Shown: one piece after another, positions 38,401 to 46,854 of the stretch
Numbering within the stretch: the first letter of the stretch is position 1
Layout of the letters: every line of letters starts with the position of its first letter
Source of the DNA: Melitaea cinxia
Taxonomy: Eukaryota; Arthropoda; Insecta; Lepidoptera; Nymphalidae
Length of the DNA: 64,000 bases
Assembly (NCBI RefSeq): GCF_905220565.1
Contig: NC_059410.1
Location: 5,037,501-5,101,500, forward strand
Direction: 5' to 3'
The notes under the pieces: generated by a model
Told to the model about the DNA's origin: nothing
The model's database searches: none
The model's input: only the letters and a program-made list of their open reading frames with translations
Program-made: the position numbers and the translations under genes

Positions 38401-38563
38401 TAGCGCTATTTCACTGAGTAGTTAGGTGTAACAGTTCGGTGTATAGGTAGGTACGCTTAGGAATTCTATGAGACGCAAAAAACTGTATCAAAGAATATGA
38501 AAAACTGGACCTATGCGCATTACGACTAATACCATAAACATAGCGAATAAAAAAATATCTATT

Positions 38564-38993
38564 AATAAAAATAGATAAAAAAACTTTTTAAGTTAAACGG
38601 TTTTATGTTAAACATACATTGCAATGTTTAAGATAAATGTACTAAAAACCAAAAAATAATAAAATAGATACAGTGGTGGGAATTATAAACATATGCATAG
38701 ACTAGACTAAAATAAAACCGTGGGGCACGTCAATTGTCTACAAATTATCGACTTAATGTGCGATAGAAGAATCGTTTAATTCGTCGTTAAAATAGGCAGT
38801 TGGCCCGCAGACGGTGAGGACAATTGACGTGCCCCACGGTTTTATTTTAGTCTAGTCTATGCATATGTTTATAATTCCCACGACTGTATCTATTTTATTA
38901 TTTTTTGGTTTTTAGTACATTTATCTTAAACATTGCAATGTATGTTTAACATAAAACCGTTTAACTTAAAAAGTTTTTTTATCTATTTTTATT
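38564..38993. repeat. 430-bp near-perfect inverted repeat
   Basis: Arms 38564-38738 and 38819-38993 are each 175 bp, pair without gaps, and differ at one position that I could see (gtggtggg versus gtcgtggg). The 80-bp loop is unrelated. Within the arms, TA-CAGT...ACTG-TA at 38671 and 38886 resembles mariner-type ends, so a palindromic MITE may form the core. Transcription would give a long hairpin RNA. Confidence 0.92.
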
Positions 38994-39074
38994 TTCTAGT
39001 TTTTAGTTTTTATTTTGCATTCTGTTTAATTCATTTAGTGCTTCATTATTGCAAGGCCCATCTTAAATATTGAG

Positions 39075-39420
39075 GTTGTATAGTGCACTGTATTCTTCTT
39101 GTCAAGCCCTTTTATTTGATACCCATATTGGTGGGATTTATAAAAAATTGTTATCAGACATTTGGTAGCGGCGGCCAGCTTAGATTTCAATTTTGCATAG
39201 TAAATTGTATTCTACTTGTTGAGACCTTTCATTTGATACCCATGTTGATGGGATTGATAAAACCTAAGTTATCCGCCATTTTGTAGAGGCCGCCATCTTG
39301 GATTTTAATTTTATATAGTACATTGATTATACTGGTTGAGCACTTTCATTTGATACCCATATTGATGGGATCGATAAAACCTACGTTATCCGCCATTTTG
39401 TAGCGGCGGCCATCTTGAAT
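39075..39420. repeat. 117-bp tandem repeat, about three units
   Basis: The word tttgatacccat starts at 39115, 39232 and 39349, two exact steps of 117 bp. Units also share gatgggat(t/c)gataaaacct, ccgccattttgtag and gccatcttg. This kind of array is known inside insect DNA transposons. Confidence 0.88.
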
Positions 39421-40306
39421 TTATAATGATAATGAATAAACATAATTGTATTGTCACCAAAATCCAAAGTGTATACAAAATTTCAGATTAATCGGTTGAC
39501 AGGAAGAGGGTGAAATTTGAATTACTAAATTTGACCCAAGAATAAAAAATAAAACAAACGGGGTGAGCTAAATAAAACCGTTTAAAAATAAAATCAAACT
39601 GAGTGCATGCATAGTTATGTTTTAACCATCGGCACTTTGATAATGCGGCATCAAAGGTTTTGTACTTACTTCTCAAAGAAATTTGCCGCTTTTCGGAAGT
39701 ACATGGTTATGATACACGCGCCGGCGGCTTCTTTTGAAATCTAAAACAATCGTTGCCGCCACGCCGAAATCATAACATTTGACACTATTTGATTGCCGCC
39801 ATAGGGCGTAGGTATACTCATGCAAAATAATTTCGAATTTTAAGAGTACCTACAGGTGTTCCAAAGAATAAATAAGTTTCAGAGTGCTTAGAATGAAAAT
39901 GAATACATTATACTGATCACGCAAGTAGTATTATGATTAGGATAAAATGGTAAGGATAGGTAGTAGATGTCATATTAATTCATTCTAGTAAGTATATATT
40001 ATAATATTGATTACTTATATGGTTTTAAACTAATTACTTAGGTACTATTATTGTACATTTAGTCATTATATTTCTTAAGTTTTTACAAGAAAAAATAGCA
40101 AAAAGTGTTCAAATATCACCCGTTTAATAAATATTGTAGCCACTTTTAAATATACTTGAAACGTGTAAAAAAATTCTACAAAACTAATAAAATAATATAA
40201 AAAGCGTAGGTACTTACCTACTAATAAAATAAAAAGCCTGCGATAAGAGTTTTGTATTACTTACCAGCCCGAATATCTCTGAGAGAGATGATGAGAGTAA
40301 GTATTT
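39421..40306. other. Intronic or element-internal stretch
   Basis: The part up to about 39570 (tttcagattaatcggttgacaggaagaggg) looks like the tail of the element with the 117-bp repeats. Two GC-richer patches (39710-39800) contain gccgccacgcc and gccgccatag words. No gene supported. Confidence 0.3.
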
Positions 40307-40448
40307 ACTAGCTGTGCCCGCGACTTCGTCCACGAGGAATAGTAACTTTGGAGGTATAGTGACGTTCAGGACTTATTTATTTATTTTAAAACTTCTGTCA
40401 TCAAACATACAAACGAACTCTTCAGCTTTATAATATTAGTATAGATGT
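40307..40448 (-). mobile_element. Lepidopteran repeat fragment ('ctgtgcccgcgacttcgtcc' family)
   Basis: Reads tactagctgtgcccgcgacttc... to ...gctttataatattagtatagatg. In reverse complement it has the same head (atactaatattataaag) and tail (cgcgggcacagctagta) order as the repeat at 36666-36889. Middle is deleted. Confidence 0.6.
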
Positions 40449-40777
40449 ACGCCAAAACATTCACTTATATGTAAAGAATAGTGATTGGCACTAATTCTTT
40501 ACATATATTTTATTCACGCCTCGCGTCTGTACAAGTAGGTAATATTTAGTGTGTGTTTGTACACCGCACGCGGCATTGTTTGATTTGCGGCGGCATCCTT
40601 TTCATAGAGCCGGCACGTGGCGAGGCGGCGCGGTAGAAAGCAAGGAAACGTACTATAAATAAAGGAATTATTTTAATTCCAGTCATTTCCAATTGAGCTG
40701 TGCTTCGAGTCTAACTTAATAATTGTTTTTACTAATTCTCGTTGTTTTCTAAAAACGTATCACGTGTACAATTTAAT

Positions 40778-41077
40778 ATGAGTGACGAAGATTCAAATTA
40801 TTCTAGTCCGAGTAACGAGAGTTTGAGTCACAGATCTAAAAGACCCAAAAGCAAATTTGAGGAGTTTTTCGAAATAATTCATGCATCCCAAACTGCCTTC
40901 TGTAAATTGTGCCAACATAAAAAGATTGAAATAAAAATGAAAAACAGAAACACTTCAGGCTTAAGGAAACATCTAATATCTTTCCACAAAAAGGAATCAG
41001 AAATATTTCTTCCTGTTAAACCAAAATTAAGTGGAGATATCACAAGCTTTTTAGTAACCGCTGGAAGAAGTGGACAG
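40778..41077 (+). CDS. First coding exon of a hAT-type transposase (BED zinc finger)
   Basis: ATG at 40778 opens exactly 100 codons that run into the donor ACAG|GTAAGAAT at 41078. After a Ser/Asp-rich N-terminus (about residues 1-25) comes KFEEFFEII, then FCKLCQ and, about 20 residues on, LRKHLISFHKKE. This is a C-x2-C...H-x4-H BED finger of the type found at the start of hAT transposases. A TATAAATAA motif stands at about 40652, upstream. The catalytic RNase H-like core and hAT dimerisation domain were not found in the following sequence, so the gene is probably broken, or its other exons are deleted. A domesticated BED protein is a less likely alternative. Confidence 0.6.
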
Positions 41078-41099
41078 GTAAGAATATTTTTTTAACAGT

Positions 41100-41939
41100 T
41101 AAAAGAATTTTAACTCTGCGTAGCTATTCATGCGATACTTTCAGAAACGCCATTAACTTACGTAAGTATTTTTGAGTTAGTGGTGTTTTCATCTAGGGGT
41201 GCGACATATTAAGTATGTAATTATCGTCTTAAATATTTTTTATAAACACCCATATTTTCATTTAATCGGCCAGTAACAACTAAGTACTTTATTTTGGTAA
41301 ATTACAGTACAGTGCAACCTTAATTTGAACACGAGGAATGTTGAGGTTATTTGCCATTGTATAAAACATATTATTACTAATCCTCTATCTCTAGCTGCAT
41401 CGGAAGAAAAATCGAGTTTCGATATTGTGTCCGTAAAGAGGTTCAAAAGGAGAATAAATAACACGTCGTCGGAGGGTCACGGATGCCGCGTCCGCTCGTG
41501 CCGGAGCGAGGGTAATTTAAAGGGGCAATCGGTGCTCCATCGCTGTTTAAATTTGTGCTCTCGGGGAAAAGTAGCCTTTAAAATATTAGCTTAACGATTT
41601 ATGTGCGCTTTGTTCTAATAATTTACACGAAGAAAACGTTTTTGAAACGAATAAATTTATACGAATGCGTAAAAATATTTATTATATTTTTTTTTCATAT
41701 AAATGTAATACAGTAGCGTGCTTTTCGCATGTTAAGGGGTGGAAAGCGAATAAAAACGGAACACGTTCCAAAGATATGAATCAGATTTTCTCCTCGAACT
41801 GAATAAAGCGACAGCGCCAAATATTACTACGTTTTTTTTTCGAATTTTATTTCTGCTATACGCAACCTTATTCAAAATATTATTTAAAGACATTACTATA
41901 AAATGAAATGTTTTTATTTATCGTAGTTTTTTTTACATG
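41100..41939. other. Sequence after the BED exon, no gene supported
   Basis: The segment 41460-41580 is GC-richer (gtccgctcgtgccggagcg) and open in one + strand frame (41325-41594) but shows no domain. No second transposase exon recognised. Confidence 0.35.
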
Positions 41940-42177
41940 TCTATACAAATAAATAAAATTGGAGTGTCTGTTTGTAATATTAAAATAACCGCTTTTTACT
42001 AAATGTATATGGATGTATACACGGTACATTTACCAAAATTACATTTTTCACAATTTTTGTCTGTCTGTCTGTTTGTTCCGGCTAATTTCTGAAACGGCTG
42101 GATCGATTTTGACGGGACTTTCACTAGCAGATAGCTGATGTAGTACCCGAGTAGAAATTATTTCGTGTTCCTTAGAA

Positions 42178-42335
42178 AGACCGGACCGGGCATACCTGAT
42201 CTGGGCCGGGTAAGGTATACAACGCAGAAGATTTGTCTGGACCTGATCAGGATGCGATGAGATTTCCTGATCGGGTCCAGATTAGGAAATCTCATCTCAT
42301 CCTGATCGCCGGTTCGGTCCGGTCCTTTTGAAAAA
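42178..42335. repeat. GC-rich foldback with GACCGGACCGG ends
   Basis: Ends agaccggaccggg and ggttcggtccggtcct are inverted. A further inverted pair of about 24 bp (gatcaggatgcgatgagatt and its complement with one mismatch) flanks a 15-bp loop near 42275. Related tgatc/ccgg words recur at 43675-43765 on the other side of the hAT insertion. Confidence 0.75.
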
Positions 42336-42583
42336 CGAATGTATATTCTTGAAATAATTGTTTAATAAAAAAAAAAGCGAATTGATATTATAAATATGTT
42401 TCTTATCATAATTATTATGATATTTATTTCCGTTTATTTTTTTTTACTTTAGTTTTTTTTATTTTTATTTACTTTTATAATATTAATTAATTATTGTTAT
42501 TAATTAAGTTTTATTTATTAACTTCTAATAAACTACTTCCTACTACTTACGACTGCTCCACTGTGTAGAAATGGACTCTCTGC

Positions 42584-43575
42584 CAGTGTTGCAAAAGTGT
42601 AAAATAAAAAATCGGTATATTTAGCTCCGAAAAATCGGTAGAAATCGGTAGATTTTTACTCGGAGTAAAACAAAAGTATTTTAAGTCAATAATGCGTTCA
42701 TTTATTTAAATTTGTTCCGTTAAATTAAATCAAATTCTTTATTTGCATGAATATAGTTAATACATTAGGTGTTATTAGTTACAATGTCTCATATAATCTA
42801 CCTTAAACGGCGTGCAAATTTTTGTTCCATTTGTAATTATAATTATTTTACATTACAGAAAAAAAAGTACTCAAAAGCAATATGTTTTATCACTAAGAAA
42901 CATTAATTATAGAAGTAGTCCATACAAGCATCATAAACACAAACAAATCAAAGATAATAATTGAATAATTTTATTCTTCGCAGCAACTGCTAAATTGCTA
43001 ATAATGAAACAGATTATTAGTATTCCCGACTTCCCATCGGTGCGATAGAATAGCACGTTGCCGCGAAAGAAGTATGAATTAGCGATGAGTTCGCTTAACA
43101 CTTCATAAAATTTCGCAACTACATTTAATTTGTTAAATGCGAATTGAATCTTCCCATGTCAATAATGAATCCGAATACTAATCCTAATCCATCGATATAA
43201 TCCAAAAATAATCCATCACTAGTCCTATACCTAATTCAAGAAACAAACCCGAAGAAAGTTATCTTCAGGGATTTTCCCTTGTATACTCACCAGACAATAA
43301 TAAATTCTATTATATGACGTGTTAGTACAATTTGTTTTAACACCGCGGATTTGAACGGTCATATTCGACGTGGTGGGAAGAATTTCGGGAAGTCCCCGTG
43401 CATTGATTTTGTGTTACCGTATTAAGAATATTGTTTTATATTTTTTTTAAGAAAATTATCTTACATTAGTTGAAAATTCAAAAATTCGGTAGATAGCGCT
43501 GCTAAATCGGTATATCGGTAGACAAGGGCCAAAATCGGTAGATCTACCGATAAATCGGTAGCTTTTGCAACGCTG
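42584..43575 (+). mobile_element. hAT MITE with perfect 8-bp TSD
   Basis: Ends CAGTGTTGCAAAAG and (reverse complement of the right end) CAGCGTTGCAAAAG differ at one position. Both sides are flanked by the identical 8-mer CTCTCTGC (42576-42583 and 43576-43583), the TSD length of hAT elements. Subterminal arrays of aatcggtaga words occur near both ends, in particular 42610-42655 and 43490-43560. The 992-bp interior has no transposase and is non-autonomous. Strand is arbitrary. Confidence 0.93.
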
Positions 43576-43815
43576 CTCTCTGCTAGACTGTTCTGATAAC
43601 TGTATATACTAAGTGCGCTTAAAAATATTGATAGCGCGATTCAGTCTCAGTTCGCGTAATTTCTTTCAGGTTATTCTGATCTGGACCGGACCGGGTCTTG
43701 ATCCATACTTGATTATATTTTACATCAGGCTGCCTTATGTGGACCGGATCAGGTCCTGATCTCTGTCTTTTTTGTTAAATTTCACGCGGACGAAGACGCG
43801 AGCATAGCTAGTATA

Positions 43816-44327
43816 AGAATATAAATGGAAATCTTATGCATTAAATAATCCATTATAGAAATATCTTTAACTTATTTGAGAATCTGTGGTTATTAATTCA
43901 GTCATCGTTTGTCGTGTTTTAAGTGTAAAACGTAGAGAAGAATTTTTCACTATCTATGAGTTTAAAAGCAGTTTATCATTGACGTACCAAACGAAAAAAG
44001 AATTACAATAAATAAGTTTATATTTGCAACATTTGACAGCTAGAATCAGTTAAAAAATCCGCTTCGCTTGTTAAAAAGTCATTGTGGTTAAAATAATATA
44101 CTTACTTTTTTTTTAATTTTAACTAAAAATCTAACTAAAATTTTCAAATTATCCTCATATTTTCTTCTAAGGCAGAACTCGCATCTCTAGGGCATCGTTT
44201 AGAAACTAATTACCCCATTTCAAACCATTTCCACGAGTAAGTTTTCATTGAAATACATATGTTTCATTTTAAGTAACGTCTTCCAACCTTCGAGAACAAA
44301 ACGGTAATTGATTTTATTTTTCTGATG
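43816..44327. other. AT-rich intronic stretch
   Basis: Nothing recognised. Confidence 0.4.
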
Positions 44328-44605
44328 GGCATATGCCTCTTTCCCCATGTAGGAAAAGGGTCAGCTTAATCCACCATGTTGCTCTACTGCGGGTATATTC
44401 CCTACTATGTGTAACGATAGCTATCAGGTATATATGACAACAACCGGGACCGACAGATTAATGTGCTTTCCGAGACACAGTAGGGAGATCCACAAGGACA
44501 GATATTAAATCTGGAGTGAAATATTTGTGCAGATAGAAATATCCATCCCGAGCGGGAATCGAACCCGCGAACCGCATATGTTTAGGTGCCTACACATACC
44601 CATCA
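44328..44605 (-). mobile_element. Lepidopteran SINE or LINE-tail with tRNA-like B box
   Basis: In reverse complement it contains gcgggttcgattcccgctcgg, a pol III B-box-like sequence. The + strand also reads aatccaccatgttgctc, attccctactatg, gtaacgatagctatcagg and caaccgggaccgac, words of a repeat I recognise from many Lepidoptera. No protein. Confidence 0.6.
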
Positions 44606-45013
44606 CCAGTGGTTATAAACAGTTTTAATTTTAAGCAAGTTTTATTACTACTGATATGTCTCTGATAACCTACCAGTAATTTATCTCCTTAGTTTGGTAG
44701 TAGCACCTAACCCTGGCCTTAATTATTATTTTCTTTTTGCTGATAAGTTACTGATACATATTTATAGCTTATTTGCTAGAAAAATTGTCTCAATAGTTTG
44801 TAAAATTTGCTTGTTAAAAGGTAACAATAAGTTTATTTAAAGCTCCACTTCGCCTTAGCTTCTGCCGCATCACTGGCTGCGACAAAAGCTAATTAATTTA
44901 ATTATATACGTTAGTAATGTCCTTAATTGTTAACAAAAATGATTTATTACTTGAGTACGTAATTATTTTTAGTTGCTAAAAAAGTAGAAATAGAAAATCA
45001 GTGTATATTCATC
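44606..45013. other. AT-rich intronic spacer
   Basis: No gene recognised. Confidence 0.4.
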
Positions 45014-45313
45014 ATTTCAGCATATTGCAGTCCACTGCTGGACATGGGCCTCCACAAACTCATGTGTGTTGTCCATAGCCACCGCGCTGGGCAGGCGGGC
45101 TGGTGACCACAGGGCTGGCTTTGTCGCACCGAAGACGCTGCTGCCCGTCTTCGGCCTTGTATTTCAAAGCCAGCAGTTAGATGGTTATCCCGTCATCGGT
45201 CGGCTTTATAAGTTTCAAGATAGTAGTGGAACTGTGTTATCCCTTAGTCGCCTCTTACGACACCCTCGGGAAGAGAGGGGGTGGCTATATTCTTTAATGC
45301 CGTAGCCACATAG
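45014..45313 (-). mobile_element. RTE-type 3' end, family R (copy 2)
   Basis: Reverse complement homologue of 11374-11703, with the 3' end ...ggcccatgtccagcagtggactgcaatatgctgaaatgatg toward 45014. The + strand frame 45066-45305 is antisense and shadows copy 1's frame. I could not define a TSD for this copy. Confidence 0.8.
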
Positions 45314-45892
45314 ATTTTCGTGTAGTATTGAAACAACATAACTTTTCAAATGTATTTAAAATGTTAAATACTATGTAGCTAATAAATATTTTATGACTGT
45401 CGAAGCGAAAAAACTCATAAAGATAACATATCATAGCTTATAAACAAATTTAGTAATTATAGTTATATGAAATCTTTTAATATCCTTTTAGTTCGTAATG
45501 TTTTATTTGTTGATTATCGCTTTACTATCTTAAGTACTAGATAATTTTGTTTATTATTTATTCAATAACAATGTATCTATAACATAGACTTATGAGGTAT
45601 TATATACACGATATAATGCGAATATTTATATATCTAAATATATTCATTTATATAAATTTATAAGCTTTTCTAATTAATGTGGAAATTGTAAACAAACCGA
45701 AAACAACAAAACCACTGAAACCGCGAAAACAAATTACATTAAAATTCAATTGTAATTTGTTACTAATGCAACGGTTCGTGCAAATTAACAGAAATCCCTT
45801 TTATTATTTGTATTACTTTTATATAAATGTTTAAAATAAATGTGTTTACGCAATTATTTTTTAAATAACAACAGTAACAATCAATAACAATC
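45314..45892. other. AT-rich intronic spacer
   Basis: No gene or repeat recognised. Confidence 0.4.
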
Positions 45893-45896
45893 TTAA

Positions 45897-46389
45897 CACG
45901 TTGGATGCCATGACGGACACCTTATGTCCGACAGCATACTTTCGCCTGGGGCCACACCAATAAATCGAGAATCGTCAAAAAATTGTTAAGGTGTTTTTCT
46001 GCAAATATTGTCAGCGAAAACCTCAAAAATAATGGGCGACTGACGGAAATAGTGATTTACCCATTATTTTCCAAGATCTCAAGTGGCAGACACTAGCTAT
46101 AACATTTTTGGAAACAACTTGTTAAAAAGCCTATAAATTCAAAGTGTTTTCGATTTTTTTTTGTGCTTTGTGGCCTTATTGCATGCACTGTGAGGCCGCG
46201 CGGGTCACTTGCCTTAGTAAAAACAGTCGAAACACTGTCCGTTGGCTCCCTAAAGGCTTCTGAAGTGATCGAGGGCATGCGGACACATGGTGTCTGACGC
46301 GGCCTCTTGGACCCAATATAATGGCAGTCACATGGTGTCCGTCGCGGCCCACTGAACTAAACATGGTTTTTGGTCTGGCGTTCAACGTG
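45897..46389. mobile_element. piggyBac-like MITE bounded by TTAA
   Basis: TTAA at 45893-45896 and 46390-46393. Ends CACGTTGGATGCCA and (reverse complement) CACGTTGAACGCCA match at 12 of 14 positions. Internal words ggacacc/tgtccg and catggtgtc(c/t)g(a/t)cgcggcc are repeated, the latter twice near the right end (about 46287 and 46331). No transposase frame. Its ends also begin CAC but differ from those of the element at 14404-15671, so it belongs to another family. Confidence 0.85.
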
Positions 46390-46393
46390 TTAA

Positions 46394-46707
46394 TGACTGT
46401 GTAACAGTATACACTGATTTAAGTCAAACCATATGTTCTTATATAGAACATCATTCATATGTATTCTTATATATAATAACAAATGTTTAATATACGTTGT
46501 TTGTCTACTTAGATTTCCGTAATGTGGTTAATTATGTGTATATAATATAATTTATTACATTACGGAAGCCTAAATAGACAAATTTCTGTGTATTATGAAA
46601 CGTATACCCTTAACTCTTATTTGAAAAGTTTATCTTATACGAACTTTTTAAGAATACATGAAGCCATTCAAAGGAAATTAAACATTTCGAAATGAATCAA
46701 TCAAACC
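46394..46707. other. AT-rich spacer with a degenerate inverted pair
   Basis: tttgtctacttagatttccgtaatg (46499) and cattacggaagcctaaatagacaaa (46557) are approximate reverse complements. They could be the ends of an old short MITE of about 85 bp. No gene. Confidence 0.4.
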
Positions 46708-46854
46708 AAGATTCTATATAATAATAATAATAATAATAAAAGCCTTTATTAACAATCTTATATGTTACATTTCATCTTATCACTACTTATGTACTACTTA
46801 CTAATACTAAATTGGTTGTTTATGAAAGCAACGTAATTAATTTTATTATTTGTA

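Larger units (their letters stand above)
41940..43815 (+). mobile_element. Older lepidopteran repeat split by a hAT MITE
   Basis: Left part (41940-42583) carries ggctaatttctgaaacggctgg and acgggactttcactagcagatagctgatgta; right part (43584-43815) ends cacgcggacgaagacgcgagcatagctagta. I know these as the head and tail of one abundant lepidopteran repeat family. The hAT MITE at 42584-43575 sits between them. The left part also holds GATC/CCGG-rich foldback sequence (42178-42335), and the right part similar tgatctggaccggacc words. Confidence 0.6.

Noticed and set aside
39075..39420. CRISPR-like array
   Set aside because: Units are 117 bp, diverged and contiguous, without repeat-spacer structure; the genome is clearly eukaryotic.
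44545..44580. Possible tRNA gene on minus strand (gggttcgattcccgc)
   Set aside because: Part of a longer repeat family; no A box and acceptor stem at tRNA spacing.
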